A stretch of 36,820 nt of DNA from Ignavibacteriales bacterium (GCA_026390585.1 JAPLFP010000166.1:1-36820), one strand, 5' to 3'; shown: positions 27,905 to 36,820, counted from the stretch's first letter. Translations and numbers: made by a program. The notes: generated by a model from the sequence alone, not told the origin.

Positions 27905-28804
27905 ATGCGAAAACCAGTACTTCTAAGCTCTCTCCTTCTTCTCATTGTCGTCCATGCATCATTGTCTGCCCCGGCAGGCAGCGACAGCACTGTTACTACC
28001 GCACTCATTCGGTGTGATGACATTGGTATGTGCCACGCCGTGAATATGGCCGCCAAGCAAGTCCTTGACCAGGGATTCCCCGTTTCAATGTCTGTCATGT
28101 TTGTCTGTCCATGGTATCAGGAAGCTGTAGATCTCCTCAAGCAATATCGAAATGTTTCGGTGGGTGTGCATCTGACACTCAACGCGGAATGGAAGAACTA
28201 CCGATGGGGTCCCGTGAGTGGACGGAGCGCCGTTCCGTCGCTCGTTGATAGCCTGGGATTCTTCTTTCCATCGCGAGCGACCTTCTTTGCACACCAACCA
28301 ACGTTGTCCGACATTGAACAAGAACTCCGCGCCCAGTTGGATCGTGCTCTGCGTTGCGGCCTGCACATTGACTACGTTGACTACCACATGGGGACTGCAG
28401 TTGACAAGCCCGAGTCACGTGCGATTCTGGAGAACCTAGCGAAAGAATATGGAGTTGCCATCTCACGTTATTTTGGCGAAGAAGATGTCAGCGGCGTGTA
28501 TAGCGCTCCCCCGGCGGGGAAACTCGATACACTTCTCGATAGAACGCGAAAACTCCCTTCTGGTAAAATCAACTTGATGGTCTTCCACGTGGGGCTAGAG
28601 GGCCCCGAAATGGACGCGCTGCTTGACCTGAATGTTTTCGGTCCTGCAGATATGAGCAAACATCGTGAAGGCGAATTGCGGGCACTCACCGCAGTCGACT
28701 TCATGAAACTCATTCGAACAATGAAAGTCCATCTGACCACATATCACGAATTGGTGGAAGAAGTTGGACTGCAGGGAATGAAACGACCATCGGCAAAGGA
28801 CTAA
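27905..28804 (+). CDS. Secreted YdjC/ChbG-like carbohydrate deacetylase
   Basis: Signal peptide 'MRKPVLLSSLLLLIVVHASLS'; 'ALIRCDDIGMCHAVNMAAKQVLDQGFPVSMSVMFVCPWYQEA', 'NVSVGVHLTLNAEW', 'IDYVDYHMGT', 'LMVFHVGLEG'. SD 'aaggtggtgacaaATG'. Confidence 0.88.
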   Translation: MRKPVLLSSLLLLIVVHASLSAPAGSDSTVTTALIRCDDIGMCHAVNMAAKQVLDQGFPVSMSVMFVCPWYQEAVDLLKQYRNVSVGVHLTLNAEWKNYRWGPVSGRSAVPSLVDSLGFFFPSRATFFAHQPTLSDIEQELRAQLDRALRCGLHIDYVDYHMGTAVDKPESRAILENLAKEYGVAISRYFGEEDVSGVYSAPPAGKLDTLLDRTRKLPSGKINLMVFHVGLEGPEMDALLDLNVFGPADMSKHREGELRALTAVDFMKLIRTMKVHLTTYHELVEEVGLQGMKRPSAKD

Positions 28805-28808
28805 TGGT

Positions 28809-30077
28809 TTGAGATTACTGGTTGTCATAACGATCGCCTTGCTTGGATTAACTTCCTGCGGTATAACGACGTATGTGCCCGCCCGAATGGCTGCGAAGTT
28901 CTATGACGAGGGGGACTACGCAAACGCGATTCACTACTACATGAAAGCCGTCGCGGATCGCGATCAGCGGGCTGAAACATTCTTTTGGCTTGGGATGTCT
29001 TTCTACAAGCTCGGAGATCTCGAAGAAGCAATGCTAGCCCTGGAAAGGAGCTTTGAGAAAGACTCAACAGATGTCGCAGTGATAGAGAGACTTGCTGCCG
29101 CTAATCTTGATCTTGGAAATCTTCCAAAGGCAGGGTACTATTGCAGGAAAGCAATACATATTGATGCCGACTACCTCGAGTCATACAATACACTCGGTCA
29201 CGTGCTCTTTGAGGGGGGAGAGTTGGACAGTGCTGAGTCTTGTTTCAGCTACGCTCTCTCTCTTTCGAAATCGTCGCGATGGAAATCCATTGCTGACGCT
29301 TCGTTCAGGTACTACGAGGGACCTCGGGCGGAAGCGAGCAACGGACTTGGGGAAATCTGCATCGCACGCGGTTTGTTCTATGAGTCACTGGTGTTCTTTG
29401 ACGCTGCCAACTCCCTTGCGAATCATTGGGAGACGCCATGGTTCAACAAGGGAAGAGCCTATGAAGCTCTGGGGAACACCAAGGCTGCAGAAGTTGCCTA
29501 TCAGAGGACAATCGATCTTGCCCCAGGAAAAGCGGGGGCGTTCAGGAACCTGGGGCGGATGTATCGAAGGCTTAGACGGGATTCTGAGGCGATGTCTCTG
29601 TACAGGCGTGCCATTCGGATCGATTCGACAGATGTGGAGTCTTACTATGCACTGGCTGAACTTTATGACAAGAACGACGACAAATGGAACGCGGCTGATA
29701 CTTACAACAGAGCCGTGGACAGAGCTCCTGATGACCCATCTTCGTACTCACGCGCTGCAAGGGCCAACATGTTGATTGGGAACTATGATCTGGCCATAGA
29801 ATTCTTGAGCGAGGTTGTCGAACTGCAACCTCAACACGCAGATGGTCACAACGCACTCGGTGAGGCCTATCGGGCTGCTGGTGATACTGTCCAAGCGCGT
29901 CAGGCATTTGAAGAAGCAATTGCCATCGATTCTCTCTATAGTCTTCCGCTTCGCAACCTGGGAGAGTTGCTGCTCCAGGAAAATAATGCGTCAGAAGGTC
30001 TGAAGTATTATGTCCGCGCAGCTCGGTTGGGTGACGAGAAGGCGGCCGCGTTCCTTCGTTCTCGCGGCCTCGATTGA
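28809..30077 (+). CDS. TPR-repeat lipoprotein
   Basis: Lipobox 'MRLLVVITIALLGLTSCG'; repeated TPR units (e.g. 'AEVAYQRTIDLAPGKAGAFRNLGRMYRRLRR', 'ARQAFEEAIAIDSLYSLPLRNLGELLLQ'). Confidence 0.88.
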   Translation: MRLLVVITIALLGLTSCGITTYVPARMAAKFYDEGDYANAIHYYMKAVADRDQRAETFFWLGMSFYKLGDLEEAMLALERSFEKDSTDVAVIERLAAANLDLGNLPKAGYYCRKAIHIDADYLESYNTLGHVLFEGGELDSAESCFSYALSLSKSSRWKSIADASFRYYEGPRAEASNGLGEICIARGLFYESLVFFDAANSLANHWETPWFNKGRAYEALGNTKAAEVAYQRTIDLAPGKAGAFRNLGRMYRRLRRDSEAMSLYRRAIRIDSTDVESYYALAELYDKNDDKWNAADTYNRAVDRAPDDPSSYSRAARANMLIGNYDLAIEFLSEVVELQPQHADGHNALGEAYRAAGDTVQARQAFEEAIAIDSLYSLPLRNLGELLLQENNASEGLKYYVRAARLGDEKAAAFLRSRGLD

Positions 30078-30086
30078 GAACGATAG

Positions 30087-30416
30087 ATGAAACTTCACCT
30101 CGTTGAGATCGTCGTTCTGGCTTTCGTTCCGCTGACTCTCCGAACCGTGCTTTATCTTGTCGCCTGTCGAGTGCGCTCCCTTCACATCACATTACTCAAT
30201 GCAATTATTCTCGCAGGCGCAGGGTATCTGCTTGCGTTTATTCCGATTCCAATTCCTTTTTTCCTTCACCAACCCATTGTCATTGGCGTTGCGATGTTCC
30301 TGTTCGCCCGCTATACGGAAGCCGAACTTTTCCCCGACGTTATCTTTATTCCGCTGGTGATCGAACTCTTCTCCGCCTTGCTCATGGACGAGGTTCTGGT
30401 ACCGATGTTAGCGTGA
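30087..30416 (+). CDS. Small hypothetical integral membrane protein
   Basis: 109 aa, strongly hydrophobic with several predicted TM segments; starts 10 nt after the preceding stop in the same orientation. Confidence 0.6.
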   Translation: MKLHLVEIVVLAFVPLTLRTVLYLVACRVRSLHITLLNAIILAGAGYLLAFIPIPIPFFLHQPIVIGVAMFLFARYTEAELFPDVIFIPLVIELFSALLMDEVLVPMLA

Positions 30417-30508
30417 AATGTGTTTTCGCAAATCCAGAGTTTCATTGGATACCACAGCTGAGAATGAGCTTTCGAATTTGCCCGCACGCACTCTGTGAAA
30501 CATGACTC

Positions 30509-30537
30509 TTGCGAGACCATCGATTTTTCCGTAACTT
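30509..30537 (+). promoter_or_regulatory. Candidate promoter of tRNA-Arg
   Basis: TTGCGA (30509-30514) - 17 nt - TAACTT (30532-30537), ~10 nt before the mature tRNA 5' end. Confidence 0.5.
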
Positions 30538-30547
30538 CCCTAAAATC

Positions 30548-30625
30548 GCCCCCGTAGCTCAGCATGGATAGAGCAGCGGTTTCCTAAACCGGAGGTCGGA
30601 CGTTCGAATCGTCTCGGGGGCACCA
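30548..30625 (+). tRNA. tRNA-Arg (anticodon CCT), CCA encoded
   Basis: Cloverleaf: acceptor GCCCCCG/CGGGGGC; D-arm GCTC..GAGC; anticodon loop TTCCTAA; T-arm GGACG-TTCGAAT-CGTCT; 3' ACCA. One likely 27:43 mismatch. Confidence 0.93.
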
Positions 30626-30630
30626 AGGCA

Positions 30631-30763
30631 TTTTCGATTGTCGATTTGCGATGTACCGTTCACGGTTCGCTCTTCACAGTTCACTCATCAAAACTCACAC
30701 TTCACTATTCACAATTCACTACTCACGAACTGACTAATCACCGCTACCAATCAACCAATCACC
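30631..30763 (+). repeat. Degenerate heptameric tandem repeat (consensus about TTCACNN)
   Basis: In strict 7-nt phase from 30659: TTCACGG TTCGCTC TTCACAG TTCACTC ATCAAAA CTCACAC TTCACTA TTCACAA TTCACTA CTCACGA ACTGACT AATCACC GCTACCA ATCAACC AATCACC. Weaker units precede it (TTTTCGA TTGTCGA TTTGCGA TGTACCG). Confidence 0.85.
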
Positions 30764-30765
30764 AA

Positions 30766-30809
30766 CCCTTCGACTCGCCCCGACAAAACACGTCGGGACT
30801 CGCTCAGGG
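30766..30809. repeat. REP-like palindrome with nested hairpin, adjacent to the heptad repeat
   Basis: CCCTTCGACTCG-CCCCGACAAAACACGTCGGGACTCG-CTCAGGG: inner CCCGAC/GTCGGG 6-bp stem; outer CCCT...AGGG; GACTCG duplicated on both sides. Confidence 0.6.
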
Positions 30810-30848
30810 CAGGTTAACCAATCATTAACTAACTAATCCGACTTCCCA

Positions 30849-32543
30849 ATGCGCTTATCACACGCTTTCATTCCGACTCAAAAGGAAATACCGGCAGAGG
30901 CCGCGATACCAAGCCATCAACTCATGATCCGGGCGGGCCTGATGCGCCAGCTTACGGCTGGGGTGTACTCGTTCTTGCCTCTCGGGTTCAGAGCAATCCT
31001 CAAGGCGATCCAGATTGTGCGCGAGGAAATGAACGCGATAGGGGGTCAGGAATTCTTGTTGCCGGCCCTGAACCCGGAGTCCCTGTGGGTTCAGTCGGGC
31101 CGAAGGGATATACCGAACTTCATCCTGAGCATCAAAGAGCGTGACCTTGTCCTCGCACCAACGCACGAGGAAGTCATCGCTCAAATCGCTGGGATGCATA
31201 TCCAGTCGTACAAAGACCTTCCCCAAATCTGGTACCAAATTCAAACGAAATTCCGGAACGAGCCCAGACCGCGGTCGGGCGTCTTGCGTGGCCGCCAGTT
31301 CATCATGAAGGATTCCTATACGCTTGACACTTCATTCGAAAACCTTGACATCGGATACGACAAGCACGCCGAGGCGTATCGCAAAATCTTCACCCGATGT
31401 GGCCTGAAGTTCTTCGTCGTAGGAGCATACAGCGGAGCGATGGGAGGGACCGGTTCACAGGAGTTCATGGTGGAATCGACATCCGGCGAGGATACAGTCG
31501 TGCTCTGCCAGAAATGTGGATATGCAGCGAATCTCGAAGTGGCGAAATCATCGGTCGCGGGCGTGGGGCGCATCGCCGAGAGCAAGTCGCCTGCAGAGAT
31601 TCACACCCCGAACGTACATACGATCGACGAGCTTGCCGTGTTCCTCAACATTGAACACAAGTGGCTTGCGAAGTCCCTTGTCTATCAGCACAACAGCAAG
31701 CCGCTTCTTATCCTGATGTCAGGAAACGATCAGCTGAACGAGGCGAAGCTGGGGACTGCTCTTGCAGGAGGCGAGTTCCGTGCGATGCCCGCGGAAGAGT
31801 TGAGCAAATTGACGGGGGCAGATGCCGGATCGATTGGACCTCTGGGCCTCAAAGGTTTCCGGATTATCGCCGACAAGCGCCTGGAGGGGGCGAACAATCT
31901 CATCAGCGGAGCGAATCGCAACGACTATCACATCGCGAACATTGATATGCAACGCGATGTGAAGGTCGATGGATATTTTGATCTTCGCACTGTGGAGTCC
32001 GGAGAGGCCTGCTCATCGTGCGGATCGCCCCTGAAGATTACGAACGCGATTGAACTCGGACATATCTTCAAACTTGGAACGAAATACTCTGATGCATTGA
32101 ATGTGACATATCTTGATGAAAACGGGCAATCGAAACCTGTCGTGATGGGAAGCTACGGAATCGGGATCGAGCGCATTATCGCGTGTGCTATCGAGCAGAA
32201 CAACGACAAAGACGGCATTGTGTGGAACACAGCGCTTGCTCCATATCCGGTGCATCTGACGGCCATCAACATGAACAACAACGACATCGTGACTACGGCA
32301 GACAGGCTCTACAAGTCTCTCAACGAAGCGGGTTTGGATGTATTGTTTGATGACCGAGGGAATGTCTCTCCGGGGTTCAAATTCAAAGATGCCGATTTGC
32401 TCGGCATGCCGGTTCATGTGATCGTCGGGGAAAAGGGTTTGAAGAACAATCAGATTGAGGTCAAGCTCAGGAGAACGGGAATAAGGACGATGGTTCCCAT
32501 CGACGATCTGATCCCGACTGTAAAGAAACTTCTGGCTGATTAA
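30849..32543 (+). CDS. proS: Prolyl-tRNA synthetase (bacterial type, with editing domain)
   Basis: 'MRLSHAFIPTQKEIPAEAAIPSHQLMIRAGLMRQLTAGVYSFLPLGFRAI', 'LAPTHEEVIAQIA', 'FRNEPRPRSGVLRGRQFIMKDSYTLD', 'GSYGIGIERIIA'. Confidence 0.97.
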   Translation: MRLSHAFIPTQKEIPAEAAIPSHQLMIRAGLMRQLTAGVYSFLPLGFRAILKAIQIVREEMNAIGGQEFLLPALNPESLWVQSGRRDIPNFILSIKERDLVLAPTHEEVIAQIAGMHIQSYKDLPQIWYQIQTKFRNEPRPRSGVLRGRQFIMKDSYTLDTSFENLDIGYDKHAEAYRKIFTRCGLKFFVVGAYSGAMGGTGSQEFMVESTSGEDTVVLCQKCGYAANLEVAKSSVAGVGRIAESKSPAEIHTPNVHTIDELAVFLNIEHKWLAKSLVYQHNSKPLLILMSGNDQLNEAKLGTALAGGEFRAMPAEELSKLTGADAGSIGPLGLKGFRIIADKRLEGANNLISGANRNDYHIANIDMQRDVKVDGYFDLRTVESGEACSSCGSPLKITNAIELGHIFKLGTKYSDALNVTYLDENGQSKPVVMGSYGIGIERIIACAIEQNNDKDGIVWNTALAPYPVHLTAINMNNNDIVTTADRLYKSLNEAGLDVLFDDRGNVSPGFKFKDADLLGMPVHVIVGEKGLKNNQIEVKLRRTGIRTMVPIDDLIPTVKKLLAD

Positions 32544-32549
32544 ACCATC

Positions 32550-33983
32550 ATGAGCAATTCCGTTCTACCTTATTTTGTTGGCGGTGAATGGCGCGGCCTC
32601 TCGTCGCCTCCTGCTGTCATCGAGGTGCGGAATCCGTATGATAACGCGCTTGTGGGAGTTGTGGCACGAGCGACGGAACCGGACGTCAACATCGCGGTTG
32701 AGCGCGCACTGGCTGGTTTCGAGAAGACCCGACGTCTACAGAGCCATGAGCGGCACGAGATCCTCACGTTCATTGCAGCAAAGATCAACGAGAGGAAGGA
32801 TGAGTTCGCCGAACTGCTGTCCATGGAGGTGGGAAAACCAATTTCGGCGGCCAGAACAGAGGTCATCCGCTCGGTTCTCACCTACCAACTTGCTGCGGAG
32901 GAGGCGCGCAGGATCGGAGGGGAAGTTGTCCCATTGGATCTCAATATCCCAGGGCAAAACAGGTACGGTATTGTTCGGCGTTTTCCCATCGGGATAGTTC
33001 TGGCAATTGCTCCGTTCAATTTTCCTCTGAATCTCGTTGCCCATAAGGTTGCCCCTGCAATCGCCAGTGGCAACGCAGTCATCCTCAAGCCCACATCGTC
33101 AGCTCCCATAATAAGCCTGAAGCTAGCAGAGATTATCGAGGCGTCCGGATATCCCGCTGAAGCTTTCAGTGTCTTGCCGTGCTCGAGCCGTGTCGCAGAG
33201 ACCCTTGTGAGGGATCCACGCATTAAGATGCTCAGTTTCACTGGGAGCCCGGCAGTGGGGTGGCCTCTGAAAGCGATTGCTGGAAAGAAAAGGGTCCTCC
33301 TTGAACTCGGAGGGAATGCCGGTGTGATTGTCGATCGTTCGGCGAACCTTGAGGAGGCCGTTCGCAAGAACCTCCTGGGTGCATTTGTCTATTCTGGTCA
33401 GGTGTGTATCAAGGTGCAGCGAATCTATGTACATACTGACCTTTTCGACGAGTACACAGCACGATTCGTTGAAGGCGCGAAACAGATGAAGACCGGAGAC
33501 CCGCGTGACCCTGCAACGATTGTTGGACCAGTCATTACTGCTGAAGCAGCGTCTCGGATACTGGACTGCATCGATGAAGCACGCGAACAAGGTGCAAAGG
33601 TTCTTGCGGGTGGCGGACACGTCGGCAGCGTGATTGAGCCAACAGTCATAGTCAATGTCTCAAGAACATCGAAAGCCTTTTGTACGGAGATCTTCGGCCC
33701 GGTGGCTACACTGCACAAATTCTCTACGATCGAGGAAGCAGTCGCCGGTGTGAATGACTCTTCGTTCGGTTTGCAGGCGGGGATCTTCTCGAATGACTAC
33801 CGAAATATTCTCTACGCGTACAACAACCTCGAAGTCGGAGCTCTCATTGTCAATGAAAATCCTACCTTCAGAGTTGACAACATGCCATACGGCGGTGTGA
33901 AGGACTCGGGGTTCGGACGGGAAGGCATTCGATACGCAATTGAAGAGATGACTGAGCCGAAGATGCTGGCAATGGGGATGTAG
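32550..33983 (+). CDS. NAD(P)-dependent aldehyde dehydrogenase
   Basis: 'PFNFPLNLVAHKVAPAIASGNAVILKPTSSAPI', 'LSFTGSPAVGW', 'LELGGNAGVIV', catalytic Cys 'YSGQVCIKVQRIYVH', 'TEIFGPVATL'. Confidence 0.95.
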   Translation: MSNSVLPYFVGGEWRGLSSPPAVIEVRNPYDNALVGVVARATEPDVNIAVERALAGFEKTRRLQSHERHEILTFIAAKINERKDEFAELLSMEVGKPISAARTEVIRSVLTYQLAAEEARRIGGEVVPLDLNIPGQNRYGIVRRFPIGIVLAIAPFNFPLNLVAHKVAPAIASGNAVILKPTSSAPIISLKLAEIIEASGYPAEAFSVLPCSSRVAETLVRDPRIKMLSFTGSPAVGWPLKAIAGKKRVLLELGGNAGVIVDRSANLEEAVRKNLLGAFVYSGQVCIKVQRIYVHTDLFDEYTARFVEGAKQMKTGDPRDPATIVGPVITAEAASRILDCIDEAREQGAKVLAGGGHVGSVIEPTVIVNVSRTSKAFCTEIFGPVATLHKFSTIEEAVAGVNDSSFGLQAGIFSNDYRNILYAYNNLEVGALIVNENPTFRVDNMPYGGVKDSGFGREGIRYAIEEMTEPKMLAMGM

Positions 33984-34072
33984 GAATTGCGGCAGTTGAT
34001 TTCCACTTTCCTAATGCGTACTGTTTTGTAGTTGCTTTTCGTTTCCATCAACCTTTCTTTTCCCGGTTTCAC

Positions 34073-36820
34073 ATGCCTGAGTTCATTCACCTTCACAATC
34101 ATTCGCATTACAGTCTCCTCGATGGGGCTTCCACAGTTGAAGCCCTCGTGGCCGCTGCTGTCCAGAACAAGATGCCCTCTGTGGCACTCACGGACCATGG
34201 GGTAATGTACGGTTCGATGGAGTTCTACAAAAAGGCGAAGAAGGCAGGGATCAAACCGATCGTCGGATGTGAAGCCTATATTGTACGATCTGGAACACGG
34301 TTTGACAAGTACTCATCGAGCGACAAAACAAGCAACATTCAAAAGGGAGGTAACTATCACCATCTCCTGTTGCTTGCAAAGAACGAGGAAGGCTATCATA
34401 ACCTGATCAAGCTCGTCACGCTGGGTCACACAGAAGGCTACTACTACAGACCTCGCATCGATTTCGAGCTGTTGGCGCGATATAAAGAAGGCCTCGTCGC
34501 AACTTCTGCTTGCCCGGGGGGCATCGTGGGTTCGCAGCTCATCGACGGAAAATATGATGAGGCGAGAATCCTCGCCGGGAAATACAAGGAACTCTTCGGT
34601 GAAGATTTTTACATCGAGATACAAAACCATGGTTTGGACATTGAAGAGCCAATTCTCTCGAATGCTCCACGGTTAGCAAAGGAGCTGGGTGTCAAACTCG
34701 TGGCGACAAACGATTGCCACTACATCAGCTCGAAGCACTCGATGCCGCACAACATCATGAAATACATCCCGGACGCCACGAGTACGTTTAGTCCGGACTA
34801 CAGGGTTCTGAAATACCGCACAGATCAGCTCTTTTTCAAGTCACCGGCTGAGATGATCAAGGCCTTCAAGGATTTCCCGGAAGCCATCACCTCCACCTTG
34901 GAGATCGCCGAGAAGTGCAACCTGGCGCTAGATTTAAAAAAGAACCACATGCCCCAGTTTCCTATCCCTGCTGACGCTGGAGTGGCATCCCTGCCAGAGT
35001 ATCTTGACAAGCTTTCCAGGGCCGGTATCGAGCGGAGATATGCCAACGTAACGCCAGAGGTTCTCTCGCGACTCGAGCATGAATTGCAGGTCATCAAGAA
35101 GATGGGCTATGAGGGATACTTCCTGATCGTTCAGGACTTCATCAATGCGGCCCGATCGATGGGCATTCGCGTGGGTCCTGGTCGGGGAAGTGCAGCCGGA
35201 AGCATCGTTTCGTATGCCCTGGGCATCACGGACGTGGATCCAATCCACTACGATCTCCTGTTTGAGCGTTTCCTCAACCCGGACCGCGTAAGCATGCCCG
35301 ACATCGACGTCGATTTCGCTGATGACAAACGCGACCAGGTCATTAACTATGTCAAGCAGAAGTATGGCGAAAACTCTGTTTCTCAAATCATCACCTTTGG
35401 AACGCTCTCGACTCGTGCTGTCCTGAAAGATGTAGGCAGGGTGCTTGGAGTACCTCTCAGCACGATCGAGCCACTGACGAAGCAGATCCCCGTTATCATG
35501 GGAAAAGTCACCCCACTTGCTGAAGCCCTGGAGACTGTTCCGGAGCTCAAAGCCATCAAGGAAACAGGGGATGACAAGATCAGGCTGATGATCGAGACCG
35601 GTCTTGTGCTTGAAGGGATGAATCGGAATGTCTCAACGCACGCCGCTGGAATTGTCATCGCTCCGGGGGAGATCAGTGATTATGTCCCGATGTACAAGAC
35701 TCCGCAAACGGAGCTGATGACGCAGTACAACATGAAAGATCTTGAGGCGGCTGGACTCCTCAAGATGGACTTCCTCGGTCTCCGGACACTCACAGTCATT
35801 GACAATGCGCTTCGACAAATCAAAGAGAATCACGGCGTCGAGGTAGACCTTGATCACCTTCCGATCGATGATGAGAAGACGCTTGACCTCTTCTGCAACG
35901 GACAAACAGTTGCTGTGTTCCAGTTCGAAAGTTCCGGGATGACAGACTATCTCCGGAAACTGAAGCCGACGTCGATTCATGACCTCGTTGCAATGAACGC
36001 TCTGTATCGGCCGGGTCCGATGGAAAACATACCTGACTTCATCGACCGGAAGCATGGGAAAAAGAAGATCGAGTACATACATCCGAAACTCGAACAGGTA
36101 TTGAAGGAGACATACGGCGTCATCGTATACCAGGAACAGGTGATGAAGATCGCCAGCGAGATTGGTGGACTCAGTCTTGCCCAAGCCGACATCCTGCGTC
36201 GAGCGATGGGGAAGAAGGACAAAGAATTGATGGCGAAGCAGAAGAAGGAATTCGTTGATGGCGCCGTCAAGAATGGCATAGAGAGAAAGATCGCCGGCGA
36301 CATCTTCGATTTGATTGAAAAGTTTGCTTCGTACGGATTCAATAAATCTCACAGTGTTGCGTACTCCGTTCTTGCCTATCAAACGGCATATCTGAAGGCA
36401 CATTATCCCGCCGAGTACATGGCGGCGACGATGTCAAGCGAAATGGCCGACACAGGCAAGATCGTCATCCTGACGGACGATTGTCGAAAATTGGGTATTC
36501 ACGTCCTGCCGCCGGATGTCAACGAAGGAGAAGTGACGTTTGTCGTGAAGTCGAAGGGCATTCGTTTTGGCCTGAGCGCGATCAAGAACGTCGGAATCAG
36601 TGCAGTGGAATCGATCGTTAAAACCAGGATGGAGAAAGGTCCCTTCACGGACGTCTTCGATTTCTGTGCTCGTGTGGACCTTCATCTTGTGAACAAGAAA
36701 ACTGTTGAGAGCCTTATCCAGGCTGGTGCGTTTGACTCACTCCATGACAATCGTGCGCAAGTCTTCGAGTCAGTAGAAAGAGCAGCGTCCTACGGACAAA
36801 ACACGCAGGAGCACTCAGGA
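34073..36820 (+). CDS. dnaE: DNA polymerase III subunit alpha, 5' part (truncated by window end)
   Basis: My translation from ATG 34073: 'MPEFIHLHNHSHYSLLDGASTVEALV...LTDHGVMYGSMEFYKKAKKAGIKPIVGCEAYI...ATNDCHYIS...VGPGRGSAAGSIVSYALGITDVDPI...MPDIDVDFADDKRDQVINYVKQKYG...FASYGFNKSHSVAYSVLAYQTAYLKAHYPAEYMAA'. Open to the window edge; absent from the ORF track because no stop is present. Confidence 0.97.
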   Translation, partial: MPEFIHLHNHSHYSLLDGASTVEALVAAAVQNKMPSVALTDHGVMYGSMEFYKKAKKAGIKPIVGCEAYIVRSGTRFDKYSSSDKTSNIQKGGNYHHLLLLAKNEEGYHNLIKLVTLGHTEGYYYRPRIDFELLARYKEGLVATSACPGGIVGSQLIDGKYDEARILAGKYKELFGEDFYIEIQNHGLDIEEPILSNAPRLAKELGVKLVATNDCHYISSKHSMPHNIMKYIPDATSTFSPDYRVLKYRTDQLFFKSPAEMIKAFKDFPEAITSTLEIAEKCNLALDLKKNHMPQFPIPADAGVASLPEYLDKLSRAGIERRYANVTPEVLSRLEHELQVIKKMGYEGYFLIVQDFINAARSMGIRVGPGRGSAAGSIVSYALGITDVDPIHYDLLFERFLNPDRVSMPDIDVDFADDKRDQVINYVKQKYGENSVSQIITFGTLSTRAVLKDVGRVLGVPLSTIEPLTKQIPVIMGKVTPLAEALETVPELKAIKETGDDKIRLMIETGLVLEGMNRNVSTHAAGIVIAPGEISDYVPMYKTPQTELMTQYNMKDLEAAGLLKMDFLGLRTLTVIDNALRQIKENHGVEVDLDHLPIDDEKTLDLFCNGQTVAVFQFESSGMTDYLRKLKPTSIHDLVAMNALYRPGPMENIPDFIDRKHGKKKIEYIHPKLEQVLKETYGVIVYQEQVMKIASEIGGLSLAQADILRRAMGKKDKELMAKQKKEFVDGAVKNGIERKIAGDIFDLIEKFASYGFNKSHSVAYSVLAYQTAYLKAHYPAEYMAATMSSEMADTGKIVILTDDCRKLGIHVLPPDVNEGEVTFVVKSKGIRFGLSAIKNVGISAVESIVKTRMEKGPFTDVFDFCARVDLHLVNKKTVESLIQAGAFDSLHDNRAQVFESVERAASYGQNTQEHSG

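Noticed and set aside
30631-30809. Possible CRISPR array downstream of tRNA-Arg
   Set aside because: The repeat unit is only 7 nt, degenerate and contiguous with no spacers; no cas genes nearby.
30548-30850. Integrated mobile element at the tRNA-Arg 3' end
   Set aside because: No integrase, no duplicated tRNA 3' end visible in the window, and the flanking genes (proS, ALDH, dnaE) are housekeeping.
34313-36685. Numerous minus-strand ORFs (up to 256 aa) in the last 2.5 kb
   Set aside because: All are antisense to dnaE, which the ORF track does not list because it lacks a stop in the window; the plus frame shows canonical DnaE motifs.
1-36820. Defence system, toxin-antitoxin, phage or biosynthetic gene cluster
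   Set aside because: No ORF shows nuclease, helicase, reverse transcriptase, toxin, phage structural or NRPS/PKS motifs. Content is housekeeping plus carbohydrate metabolism and transport.

Overview
The window reads as a chromosomal segment from a bacterium of the FCB / Bacteroidota-Chlorobiota-Ignavibacteria type. That placement is inference from protein character only; I ran no search. From left to right: the 3' end of a MiaB/MtaB-type methylthiotransferase; a small DUF5683-like membrane protein; truA; a trp cluster trpD-[CBS/CorC protein]-trpC-trpF-trpB with no trpA or trpE/G; a frameshifted polysaccharide flippase (-); a glycosyltransferase, nadD and glgB (+); a long minus-strand carbohydrate locus; a secreted YdjC/ChbG-like deacetylase, a TPR lipoprotein and a small membrane protein (+); tRNA-Arg(CCU); proS; an aldehyde dehydrogenase; and the 5' part of dnaE, cut by the window end. 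Transcribed from right to left, the minus-strand locus encodes a class V aminotransferase, a solute-binding-protein/permease fusion, PFK, a GH18-like protein, a MalG-type permease, a split GH63-like glucosidase, an APC permease, a TPR protein, and a large six-hairpin glycosidase with an N-terminal GATase-like domain. I see no phage, defence, CRISPR or transposon system. The most unusual items are the single-ORF SBP-permease fusion in a locus without an ATPase, a phased heptameric (TTCACNN) repeat with a nested palindrome between the tRNA and proS, the GATase-like/glycosidase fusion, a CBS/CorC gene inside the trp cluster, and two apparent frameshifts that may be assembly errors.
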